Origin: Isoptericola variabilis | GTDB taxonomy: Bacteria; Actinomycetota; Actinomycetes; Actinomycetales; Cellulomonadaceae | Assembly: GCF_001750215.1 (NCBI RefSeq) | Contig: NZ_LWGM01000008.1 | Span: 1-33,099, forward strand | Direction: 5' to 3' | DNA: 33,099 nt | In this document: one piece after another, positions 18,005-25,208 of the stretch | Layout of the letters: each line of letters begins with the position of its first letter | Position numbering within the stretch: the first letter of the stretch is position 1 | Position numbers and translations under genes: made by a program | Notes under the pieces: model-generated | Database searches by the model: none | The model's input: the letters and a program-made list of their open reading frames with translations, nothing else | Told to the model about the DNA's origin: nothing

Positions 18005-19009
18005 TCACAGCGACCGGGCGTGCTCCACGAGCTTGTCGAAGCCGGCGTCGAGGGCGGCGTCGACGACCTGCGCCTCGGGGTGCGCGTCGTACCAGGCGAT
18101 CTGCTCGACGGCGCCCTCGGCGTAGGTGACCGTGGTGCGGAACTCCGGCACCAGCGCCTCGAGCTTCGAGGTGTCGAAGGTCATCGAGTGGGCCTTGTCG
18201 CCCAGCAGCCCCGGCCCGACGTCGGGCAGCACGCGCGCGATCGTCTCGCTGGCCACGTGCACGAGCTCCGGCTCGTCGACGCCGGCCGCCGCGGCGAGCC
18301 AGCGGTACACCTGGTCCCACGTGGGCGCGTGCGACCCGGTGATGTGGAAGCTGTCGCCGACGGCCAGCGGGTGGCCGAGCAGGCCGACGAACCCGACGGC
18401 GAAGTCCTCGGTGTGCGTCAGCGTCCACTGCGTCGTGCCGTCGCCGTGCACGACGACGGGCCGCCCGGCGCGCAGCCGCGCGACGTCGGTCCACCCGCCG
18501 GTGGTGGGGATCAGCGTGCGGTCGTAGGTGTGCGACGGCCGCACGATGGTCATCGGGAAGCCGTTCTCGCGCGAGGCCCGCACCAGCACGTCCTCGCAGG
18601 CGATCTTGTCGCGCGAGTACTGCCAGAACGGGTTGACCAGCGGCGTGGACTCGGTGACCGGCACCCGGGCCGGCGGCGTCTGGTACGCCGACGCGGAGCT
18701 GATGAACACGTACTGGCCGGTGCGGCCGGTGAAGCGCAGGACGTCGCGCGAGACGTGGTCGGGCGTGAAGGCGCGGAACTGCGCGACGACGTCGAACTCC
18801 CGTCCGGCCAGGGCCGCGTCGACGGCGTCGTGGTCCGTGGCGTCCGCGACGAGCGTCTCGACGTCGTCGGGCAGCGGGCGCTGGCTGGAGCGGCCGCGGT
18901 TGAGCAGGGTGACGCGGTGGCCGAGCGCGACGGCGCGCGCGACGCTCGCGTGGCTGATGATGCCGCTGCCGCCGATGAACAGGATCGACTGGGGGCTCCG
19001 TGTGGTCAT
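18005..19009 (-). CDS. NAD-dependent epimerase/dehydratase (extended SDR)
   Basis: This 334-aa Rossmann-fold protein has the dinucleotide motif F-I-G-G-S-G-I-I-S (about 10-18), the D-A-T-D acidic patch (about 51-54), the S-S-A-S-A-Y active serine region and the Y-S-R-D-K catalytic Tyr/Lys pair (Y-x3-K). The T-H-T-E-D-F-A segment in the C-terminal half recalls the CSP41-like/atypical SDR subgroup, often annotated as nucleoside-diphosphate-sugar epimerase. The start is either ATG 19009 (MTTRSPQ) or ATG 19018 (MGTMTTR); neither has a good Shine-Dalgarno. It lies about 50 bp after lacI-1 on the same strand, so it may be co-transcribed and sugar-responsive. Confidence 0.85.
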   Translation of the reverse strand: MTTRSPQSILFIGGSGIISHASVARAVALGHRVTLLNRGRSSQRPLPDDVETLVADATDHDAVDAALAGREFDVVAQFRAFTPDHVSRDVLRFTGRTGQYVFISSASAYQTPPARVPVTESTPLVNPFWQYSRDKIACEDVLVRASRENGFPMTIVRPSHTYDRTLIPTTGGWTDVARLRAGRPVVVHGDGTTQWTLTHTEDFAVGFVGLLGHPLAVGDSFHITGSHAPTWDQVYRWLAAAAGVDEPELVHVASETIARVLPDVGPGLLGDKAHSMTFDTSKLEALVPEFRTTVTYAEGAVEQIAWYDAHPEAQVVDAALDAGFDKLVEHARSL

Positions 19010-19068
19010 GGTGCCCATCGTGGCCCGCCGCACGGTCCCGCGCCCGGCGTCGCGGTCCGCACCGCGTG

Positions 19069-20187
19069 TCATGCCCCGGGCGGGGCCGTCGACTCCCGGA
19101 CCACGAGCTCGGTGGCGAGGTTGACGCGCAGGGTGGCCGGGGTGCGGCCGTCCACGAGGTCGAGCAGCATCGACGTGGCCAGCGCACCCATGTCGGCCAG
19201 CGGCTGGCGCACCGTGGTCAGGCGCGGGGCGGTCCACTCGACGATCGGCAGGTCGTCGTAGCCGACCACCGAGAGGTCGCCGGGCACGCCCAGGCCCAGC
19301 TCGCGGGCCGCGCGCAGGACGCCGAGCGCCTGCAGGTCCGAGCCGGCGAAGACGGCGGTGGGGCGGTCCGGGCCCCGCAGCAGGTCGAGCGCCTGCGCGT
19401 AGCCGACCTCCTGCGTGAAGTCACCTTCGCGCACGAGCGCCGGGTCGAGCGGCACGCCGGCCTCGGCGTGGGCGCTGCGGAACCCGTCCATGCGGGCGCG
19501 CGAGCACAGCATGTCGGACGGGCCGCTGATGGCGGCGACCCGCCGGTGCCCGAGCTGGAGCAGGTGCCGGGCGGCGGCCAGGCCGCCGGCCCAGTTGTCG
19601 GAGCCGACGGTCGGCACGTCGGCGGGCGGCTCGCCGTCCGTGTCGATCACGACGACGGGGATCGACCGGCTCACGAGCCGGTGCTGCTGGGCCGGGTCGA
19701 GCTGCGCCGCCACGAGCAGCACGCCGAGCGGCGGCCGGGCGAGCGTCGTCTCCAGCCACGTGCGCGGCGGGCGGTGCGAGCCGGACAGGTCCGAGAGGAT
19801 CACGCTCGTGCCACGCCGGGCGGCGGCGGCCTCGACCCCGCGGATGATCTCCATGGACCACATCGACCCGAGCTCGTGGAACGCGAGGTCCACCAGGCCG
19901 GTGCCGGCGGGCCGGCGCGACGGCCGGCGCCGGTAGCGGTGCCGCCGCAGCGCCTCCTCGACGCGCGCACGGGTGGTCGGCGCGACGTCGGCCCGGCCGT
20001 TGAGCACCTTGGAGACGGTGGGCACCGAGACGCCGAGCTCGCGGGCGATCGCGGCGATCGTCGGGACGCCCGGTCCGGAGCGCTCCGATGCCTCCGGCGG
20101 CGTGCCCGCGGAGGCGGGGGGCTCGTCGGCGATCTCCGCGGTGGTCTGCGACGTCATCGTTGCTGTCCGGGGTCGGCGGGGTGTCAT
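19069..20187 (-). CDS. LacI-family transcriptional regulator 1
   Basis: This 372-aa protein has a ~40-residue disordered N-terminus, a LacI helix-turn-helix at about 43-64 (I-A-A-I-A-R-E-L-G-V-S, then T-V-S-K-V-L-N-G), a hinge, and a periplasmic-binding-protein-like effector domain (about 97-365). The domain ends with the common L-T-T-V-R-Q-P and E-L-V-V-R-E-S-T signatures. It diverges from the Lpl-type importer operon with 267 bp between starts, and boxes of form CGAAACTTTCG occur next to both promoters, so it is the likely repressor of the importer and of itself. ATG 20187 has GAGG close upstream; ATG 20157 has no Shine-Dalgarno. Confidence 0.9.
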   Translation of the reverse strand: MTPRRPRTATMTSQTTAEIADEPPASAGTPPEASERSGPGVPTIAAIARELGVSVPTVSKVLNGRADVAPTTRARVEEALRRHRYRRRPSRRPAGTGLVDLAFHELGSMWSMEIIRGVEAAAARRGTSVILSDLSGSHRPPRTWLETTLARPPLGVLLVAAQLDPAQQHRLVSRSIPVVVIDTDGEPPADVPTVGSDNWAGGLAAARHLLQLGHRRVAAISGPSDMLCSRARMDGFRSAHAEAGVPLDPALVREGDFTQEVGYAQALDLLRGPDRPTAVFAGSDLQALGVLRAARELGLGVPGDLSVVGYDDLPIVEWTAPRLTTVRQPLADMGALATSMLLDLVDGRTPATLRVNLATELVVRESTAPPGA

Positions 20188-20204
20188 GGCGCCTCAGGAG
20201 GCAC

Positions 20205-20215
20205 CGCAACTTTCG
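20205..20215. promoter_or_regulatory. Operator 2 near lacI-1 start
   Basis: CGCAACTTTCG is one mismatch from the CGAAACTTTCG palindrome found at the importer promoter. It lies 18 bp upstream of the lacI-1 start and about 9 bp downstream of a minus-strand TACGGT (-10-like, 20224-20229), a position suited to autorepression. Confidence 0.55.
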
Positions 20216-20316
20216 ATGCCTTGACCGTACTCCGCGCGCTGCTGCGGCGCGAGCACCGACCGCACGACGCTCCAACCGTGGGCCATGGCCCTTCAGACTG
20301 TGACCATTTCGTGACC

Positions 20317-20330
20317 GAAAACGTTCGCAT
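20317..20330. promoter_or_regulatory. Second LacI-type box upstream of importer promoter
   Basis: GAAAACGTTCGCAT shares 11 of 14 positions with the uxaC/lacI-2 boxes (G[AG]GAACGTTTGCAG). It ends 6 bp before the importer -35, so cross-control by regulator 2 is possible. Confidence 0.4.
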
Positions 20331-20336
20331 TGGCGG

Positions 20337-20365
20337 TTGACCCCTCGAAGCGGGCCCCATACGGT
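20337..20365 (+). promoter_or_regulatory. Promoter of the ABC importer operon
   Basis: TTGACC (20337-20342), a 17-bp spacer and TACGGT (20360-20365) form a good sigma-70-type promoter 90 bp before the first permease gene. Confidence 0.65.
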
Positions 20366-20388
20366 CCTGGTAGCAATCGGCACAGAGG

Positions 20389-20401
20389 CCGAAACTTTCG
20401 G
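20389..20401. promoter_or_regulatory. Operator 1: CCGAAACTTTCGG palindrome
   Basis: This is a perfect 6-1-6 inverted repeat centred on C20395, starting 23 bp downstream of the -10. A repressor here would block early elongation of the importer operon. The odd-symmetric GAAA-N-TTTC form is known for LacI-family regulators of xylo/oligosaccharide genes in actinobacteria; the local regulator 1 is the obvious candidate. Confidence 0.7.
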
Positions 20402-20454
20402 AACACACGACGACGTGGGGTCCTTTCCCGGCGTCGTCGCTCGAGAGGACGACG

Positions 20455-21438
20455 ATGTCACTGAGGACCGCTGCGCCTCCCGTCCCGCTGGGGCAGCCCG
20501 ACGTCGCCACGCCCGCTCGGCCGCGGCCCGGCCGGCGCGAGGGCTGGGCGCGCGCGCTGCGCAAGGACTGGCGGTTGTACAGCCTCGCGGTGCTCCCGCT
20601 GCTGTTCTTCCTGATCTTCAAGTACGTGCCGATGGCGGGCGCGGTCATCGCGTTCCGCCGCTTCCAGCCGGGTGGCTCGATCTTCGGCGAGGAGTGGGTC
20701 GGGCTCTACTACGTCGAGCGGTTCATCCAGGACCCGAAGTTCTGGGACACGTTCGCGAACACGGCGATCATCGGCGGCCTGACGCTCGTCGTGGTGTTCC
20801 CGCTGCCGGTCGTGCTGGCCCTCATGCTCAACGAGGTGCGGGTGCGGTGGTTCAAGAAGGCCGTGCAGACGGTCAGCTACCTGCCGCACTTCATGTCCGT
20901 GGTCATCGTGGCGGGCTTCGTCTTCGAGCTCACGTCGCTCGACGGCACCGTCAACAAGATCGTCGAGGCCCTCGGCGGCGACCCGGTGTCGTTCATGCAG
21001 CGGGCCGAGTGGTTCCGCACGATCTACGTCTCCTCGGAGGTCTGGCAGACCGTCGGGTGGGGCACGATCCTCTACCTCGCGGCGCTCACGACAATCGACG
21101 AGCAGCTCTACGAGGCCTCCCGGATCGACGGCGCCAACCGGTGGAAGCAGACGTGGCACATCACGCTGCCGGGCATCCGCCCGACCATGATGGTCCTGCT
21201 GATCCTCAACATCGGGCAGTTCATGGCGGTCGGGTTCGAGAAGGTCTTCCTCCTCTACAACCCGCTGACCTACCCCACCGCGGACGTGCTGTCCACCTAC
21301 GTCTACCGCGTCGGCCTGACGTCCGGGCAGCTGAGCTACGCCACCGCGATCGGCCTCTTCGAGGCGCTCATCGGCCTCGTCCTCGTCTTTGCCGCCAACG
21401 CGATCTCGCGCCGGATCACCGGGAGCTCCCTGTGGTGA
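20455..21438 (+). CDS. ABC sugar transporter permease, LplB/YteP type
   Basis: This 327-aa inner-membrane permease (binding-protein-dependent transport, MalF-like half) has about six transmembrane helices after an Arg/Pro-rich ~35-residue cytoplasmic lead. The L-L-F-F-L-I-F-K-Y-V-P-M first helix is typical of the LplB/YteP group. The EAA loop that docks on the ATPase is at about 220-240 (E-A-S-R-I-D-G-A-N-R-W-K-Q-T then I-T-L-P-G). Its partner permease follows with a 4-bp overlap. LplABC/YtcQ-YteP-YtcP-type systems import poly- or oligosaccharide fragments. No ATPase gene is in the locus, so a shared MsiK-like ATPase is inferred. AGAGGAC lies just before the ATG. Confidence 0.9.
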   Translation: MSLRTAAPPVPLGQPDVATPARPRPGRREGWARALRKDWRLYSLAVLPLLFFLIFKYVPMAGAVIAFRRFQPGGSIFGEEWVGLYYVERFIQDPKFWDTFANTAIIGGLTLVVVFPLPVVLALMLNEVRVRWFKKAVQTVSYLPHFMSVVIVAGFVFELTSLDGTVNKIVEALGGDPVSFMQRAEWFRTIYVSSEVWQTVGWGTILYLAALTTIDEQLYEASRIDGANRWKQTWHITLPGIRPTMMVLLILNIGQFMAVGFEKVFLLYNPLTYPTADVLSTYVYRVGLTSGQLSYATAIGLFEALIGLVLVFAANAISRRITGSSLW

Positions 21439-22367
21439 ACGAAGTCCTCGACCCCGTCAGCACCAGCCCCGACCTCGCCGCGGTGCGTGGCAGCACCACT
21501 CGCGTCAAGGAGACCACCGGTTACCGGGTCTTCACCGTGATCAACACGGTCGCGCTGACCCTGGTGGGTCTGCTGACCCTGTACCCGTTCCTCAACCTGG
21601 CCGCCCGCGCGTTCAGCTCGGAGGCCGCCATCCGGGCCGGCGACGTCATCGCCTGGCCGGTCGGGTTCAACCTCACGACCTTCAACTCGGTGGTCTCCCA
21701 GGACATGTTCTGGGTCAACTACCGCAACACCGTCGTCTACACCGCGGTGGCCACCGCCATCGCCATGGCGCTGACGACGACGTTCGCCTACGTGCTGTCC
21801 AAGCGGCACCTCAAGGGCCGCGCCGCGCTGATCGGCATCGCCGTCTTCACGATGTTCTTCTCCGGCGGCCTCATCCCGAACTACATCCTCGTCAGCGAGC
21901 TCGGGATGAAGAACACCATCTGGTCGATCGTGCTGCCGCAGGCGATCAGCGTCTTCAACCTGCTGGTGATGAAGTCGTTCTTCGAGAACTTCCCCACGGA
22001 GCTGGAGGAGGCCGCCGCGATCGACGGCCTGTCCACCTACGGGATCTTCTTCCGGATCGTGCTGCCGCTCAGCAAGGCCGTCATCGCGACGATGGTGCTC
22101 TTCTACGCGGTCGCGTTCTGGAACTCCTGGTTCCCGGCGTTCCTCTACATGGACAATCCGGACCTGTACCCGGTGACCGTGTTCCTGCGGAACATCATCG
22201 CCGGCGCCACGGGGACCGGCGAAGCCCTGAGCGCCGAGTCCGTGCAGATCGGCGCCAACGTGAAGTCCGTGACGATGCTGCTCACGGTGCTGCCGATCGT
22301 GTGCCTGTACCCCTTCATCCAGAAGTACTTCGTGTCCGGCGTGATGCTCGGCTCCGTCAAGGGCTGA
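21435..22367 (+). CDS. ABC sugar transporter permease, LplC/YtcP type
   Basis: This 310-aa MalG-like partner permease has six membrane helices. The EAA loop (E-A-A-A-I-D-G-L-S-T-Y-G-I-F then I-V-L-P-L-S) is at about 193-213, and the LplC/YtcP-type end F-V-S-G-V-M-L-G-S-V-K-G is intact. GTG 21435 overlaps the stop of the first permease by 4 bp (GTGA), with GGGAG 9 nt upstream; GTG 21432 directly before it is possible. It forms the heterodimeric channel with the upstream product. Confidence 0.9.
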   Translation: MNEVLDPVSTSPDLAAVRGSTTRVKETTGYRVFTVINTVALTLVGLLTLYPFLNLAARAFSSEAAIRAGDVIAWPVGFNLTTFNSVVSQDMFWVNYRNTVVYTAVATAIAMALTTTFAYVLSKRHLKGRAALIGIAVFTMFFSGGLIPNYILVSELGMKNTIWSIVLPQAISVFNLLVMKSFFENFPTELEEAAAIDGLSTYGIFFRIVLPLSKAVIATMVLFYAVAFWNSWFPAFLYMDNPDLYPVTVFLRNIIAGATGTGEALSAESVQIGANVKSVTMLLTVLPIVCLYPFIQKYFVSGVMLGSVKG

Positions 22368-22420
22368 CCCGCCGCCACCCCGCTCGTCCCCACCCCTCGT
22401 CCCACCCCTCTCGCACCGCC

Positions 22421-22444
22421 GCGGGCGTCGACGCCGACGCCCGC
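22421..22444 (+). terminator. Intercistronic hairpin between permease and binding-protein genes
   Basis: A 10-bp GC stem (22421-22430 / 22435-22444) with loop ACGC lies in the 111-bp gap before the binding-protein gene. It may stabilise or partially terminate the mRNA, giving different levels of permeases and binding protein. Confidence 0.5.
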
Positions 22445-22478
22445 CCGTCCCGAACGCCGTCGTTTACCGGAGGAAACC

Positions 22479-24131
22479 ATGAGGATCACCCGCTCGAAGG
22501 CCGTCGCGGCGACCGCCGCCGCCGCGCTGGTCGCCACGCTCGCGGCATGCTCGTCGGGAGGGGGTGAGGACGGCGGGGAGCCCGCCGCCGACCTGTCCGG
22601 CAAGTCGACGGGCGCGATGGAGGACTACGACGTCGGCACGTCGTTCAAGGCGACCGAGCCGCTGACGTTCGGGCTGATGTACCGCGACCACCCGAACTAC
22701 CCGTTCCAGGCGGACTGGTCGGTCTTCCAGCACCTCAAGGAGGACCGCAACGTCTCCTTCGAGTTCCAGTCGGTGCCGCTGGCGGACTGGCAGCAGAAGC
22801 GCTCGCTGCTCATCAGCTCGGGCGAGGCGGCGGACATCATCCCCTCCACGTACGTGGCGGACGTCGAGACGCTCACCTCCGGTGGCGCGCTGCTGCCCGT
22901 CTCCGACTACCTCGACTACCTGCCCAACTTCATGGACAAGGTCGAGAAGTGGGGGCTGCAGGAGGAGCTCGACCGCACGCGCAGCGCGGACGGCAAGTTC
23001 TACGTGCTGCCCGGTCTGCTCGAGCAGCCCAAGCCCTCGTACTCCATCGCCATCCGCGCCGACTGGTGGGAGGAGGCAGGGCTCGAGGACCCGAAGACCT
23101 GGGACGAGTTCACCGAGCAGCTTGAGATCATCAAGGAGCGCCACCCGGAGCTGGAGTACCCGTACACGGAGCGCTGGAGCATCAACGGCCCCATGGAGGC
23201 CACGCTGCAGGCTGCGGCCGGCAACTTCGGCACGGAGGCCGGCTGGGGCTACGGCGACGGCGTCACGTGGACCGGCAGCGAGTACGAGTACACCGGCGCC
23301 TCGGAGGGCTACAGGGAGCTCCTCACCTACTTCCACGACCTCGTGGACAAGGGCCTGCTCGACCCCGAGGGCCTGACGCAGGAGGACGACCCCGCGATCG
23401 CCAAGCTCACCACCGGCAAGGTGGCCGCGCTCGGCGTCAACGACCAGGAGATCGTGCGCTACCGCACGGGCTTCGAGGAGGCGGGCAACAAGGACGCCGA
23501 GATCCGCCAGATCGTGGTGCCTGCGGGCCCGGCCGGGAACATCATGGACGCCACGACGGGCGGCCAGTTCGAGTCCGGCGTCGCCCTGTCGGCCAAGGCT
23601 GCCGAGCGCGACGACTTCGTCGCCCTGCTGCAGTTCGTCGACTGGCTGTACTACAGCGACGAGGGCCTCGAGTTCGCCAAGTGGGGCGTCGAGGGCGAGA
23701 CCTACACCAAGGACGCCTCCGGCACCCGCACCCTCGCCGACGACGTCGACTGGGGCTCGCTGAACCCGGGCGCCCCGAAGCTGCTCAACACCGACTTCGG
23801 CTACTACAACGGCGTGTTCTCGCTGGCGCACGGCTCCACCACCGACCTCGTGCAGTCCACCCTGCGCCAGGAGGTCATCGACTTCCACGCCGGGATGAAC
23901 GAGAAGGAGGTCGCCGAGCAGGGCCCGGGCGTCGCGATGGACGAGATGCAGCGCGAGGAGTCCTCCCTGCTGCAGACCAACCTCGAGGACATCGTCATGA
24001 CGGCCACCGCGCAGTTCATCCTCGGTGACCGCCCGCTGTCCGAGTGGGACGCCTACGTGGCCGAGCTTGAGGGCGCCGGGATGGACCGGTACGTCGAGCT
24101 GGTGAACCAGGCCGCCGGCGTCACCGAGTGA
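22479..24131 (+). CDS. Extracellular solute-binding lipoprotein of the ABC importer
   Basis: This 550-aa SBP_bac_1-type binding protein has a lipoprotein signal: positive start M-R-I-T-R-S-K, Ala-rich core and lipobox L-A-A-C (21-24), so Cys24 is lipid-anchored on the outer face of the membrane. The size and the F-G-L-M-Y-R-D-H-P-N-Y-P and W-E-E-A-G-L-E-D-P-K-T-W-D-E-F segments fit the large LplA/YtcQ group that partners LplB/LplC permeases. Aromatic residues abundant in the mature protein suit oligosaccharide stacking. GGAGG lies 7 nt upstream of the ATG. A very strong hairpin follows its stop. Confidence 0.92.
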   Translation: MRITRSKAVAATAAAALVATLAACSSGGGEDGGEPAADLSGKSTGAMEDYDVGTSFKATEPLTFGLMYRDHPNYPFQADWSVFQHLKEDRNVSFEFQSVPLADWQQKRSLLISSGEAADIIPSTYVADVETLTSGGALLPVSDYLDYLPNFMDKVEKWGLQEELDRTRSADGKFYVLPGLLEQPKPSYSIAIRADWWEEAGLEDPKTWDEFTEQLEIIKERHPELEYPYTERWSINGPMEATLQAAAGNFGTEAGWGYGDGVTWTGSEYEYTGASEGYRELLTYFHDLVDKGLLDPEGLTQEDDPAIAKLTTGKVAALGVNDQEIVRYRTGFEEAGNKDAEIRQIVVPAGPAGNIMDATTGGQFESGVALSAKAAERDDFVALLQFVDWLYYSDEGLEFAKWGVEGETYTKDASGTRTLADDVDWGSLNPGAPKLLNTDFGYYNGVFSLAHGSTTDLVQSTLRQEVIDFHAGMNEKEVAEQGPGVAMDEMQREESSLLQTNLEDIVMTATAQFILGDRPLSEWDAYVAELEGAGMDRYVELVNQAAGVTE

Positions 24132-24134
24132 CCC

Positions 24135-24169
24135 CCGGGCCGGGCGCGCGGACCGCGCGCCCGGCCCGG
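24135..24169 (+). terminator. Strong hairpin after the binding-protein gene
   Basis: A perfect 17-bp all-GC stem (24135-24151 / 24153-24169) with a single A between arms starts 4 bp after the stop. It probably ends most binding-protein mRNA or protects its 3' end, while some transcription continues to the next genes. Confidence 0.75.
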
Positions 24170-24254
24170 TCGTGCGTCCACCCCGAGCCGCAGACTACCG
24201 GCCGCCGCCCCGGCCGACCGACCCGCACCCGCCGCACCCGAGGGAGCCGCCGCC

Positions 24255-24425
24255 GTGACCGATCCCGCAGCCGTGACCGATCCCGTCGCCGTCGTCGACG
24301 GGATCGCCGACCTGCGGCTGACGCCCCGTCGGCACGAGGTCACGCTCAACGGGATCGACCTCGTGGCCGACGAGACGCCGGCGTGGCTCGACGACGCCCG
24401 GACCTCGGGGAGGGCCGATGGCTGA
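24255..24425 (+). CDS. Small ORF of unknown function (56 aa)
   Basis: A GTG-started 56-codon frame with AGGGAG 8 nt upstream overlaps the YesL start by 8 nt (24418-24425), as translationally coupled genes do. Third positions are mostly G/C. The product has no membrane helix; it begins with an imperfect V-T-D-P-x-A-V repeat and continues with an acidic/hydrophobic stretch (L-R-L-T-P-R-R-H-E, N-G-I-D-L-V-A-D-E-T-P-A-W-L-D-D). No family is recognised. It could be a leader peptide, a small protein of the importer locus or the remnant of a larger gene. Confidence 0.5.
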   Translation: MTDPAAVTDPVAVVDGIADLRLTPRRHEVTLNGIDLVADETPAWLDDARTSGRADG

Positions 24426-25173
24426 CGCACCGCAGGCCGGCGCCGCACGCGAGCTGGGCGACGGCGTGCTCGGCCGGGCGGCCGCGTTCGTCTACTGGCA
24501 CCTGGTCGTCGGCGTCCTGCTGTGCCTGGCCACGGTGCCCTCGGTCGTGCTGCTGATGCTGCTGGGCCGCTCCGCCGGCAACGCGCTGCTCGTGCCGCTG
24601 TGCCTGGTGCCCGCCGGACCGGCGCTCGCGGCCGCGCTCTTCGCGCTGCGCGACCGCACCCGCGCCGAGGGCCTCACCCCGGCGCGTTCGTTCCTGCGTG
24701 GCTACCGCCTCGACTGGGCTGACGCGCTGCGGGTGTGGACTCCCGCCTGCGTGGCGCTCGGCGTCGTCGCCGGCGGCATCGCGAACGTGGGACCCGCCGG
24801 CCTGCCCGGCGCCTACGCGGCCGTGCTCCTCGTCGTCGGCGTGCTGGTGCTGCTGTGGGCGCTCAACGCGCTGACGCTGTCGGCGTTCTTCGGGTTCCGC
24901 ACCCGCGACACGGTGCGGCTGGCCGCCTACTACCTGGCCCGGCCGCGCGTCACCGTGGGGCTGCTGGCGCTGGTCGTGGTCGCGGTCGGAGTGGTGTGGC
25001 TGGCCAGCGAGGCCGTGCTGTGGCTCTTCGCGGTGGTCCTCGTGGGTTTCTGGCGCACCACCGCCCAGCCGATGGTCGACGACGTCACCGCCCGCTTCAC
25101 CGTCGAGGGCGCCGGCGCTCCCGGCCCGGGCGCCCCGGACCCACAGGACCCGCAGGACCCGCACGACCCGTAG
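24418..25173 (+). CDS. yesL: YesL/DUF624 membrane protein
   Basis: This 251-aa protein has five or six membrane helices (about 27-50, 57-78, 103-123, 128-150, 175-215 in two segments). It matches the DUF624/YesL pattern: aromatic first helix (F-V-Y-W-H-L-V-V-G), the R-S-F-L-R-G-Y-R-L-D-W soluble loop (about 82-92), and a C-terminal F-W-R-T-T-A-Q-P segment. YesL genes accompany LplABC-type importers and glycosidase loci in Bacillus and actinobacteria; the function is unknown, perhaps an accessory of the importer. The tail is a D-P-Q-D-P-Q-D-P-H repeat. It overlaps the small ORF upstream and precedes GH42 by 35 bp. Confidence 0.85.
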   Translation: MADAPQAGAARELGDGVLGRAAAFVYWHLVVGVLLCLATVPSVVLLMLLGRSAGNALLVPLCLVPAGPALAAALFALRDRTRAEGLTPARSFLRGYRLDWADALRVWTPACVALGVVAGGIANVGPAGLPGAYAAVLLVVGVLVLLWALNALTLSAFFGFRTRDTVRLAAYYLARPRVTVGLLALVVVAVGVVWLASEAVLWLFAVVLVGFWRTTAQPMVDDVTARFTVEGAGAPGPGAPDPQDPQDPHDP

Positions 25174-25208
25174 ACCCCGACCCGCTGCCCCCTCGTGACA
25201 GGAGAACC

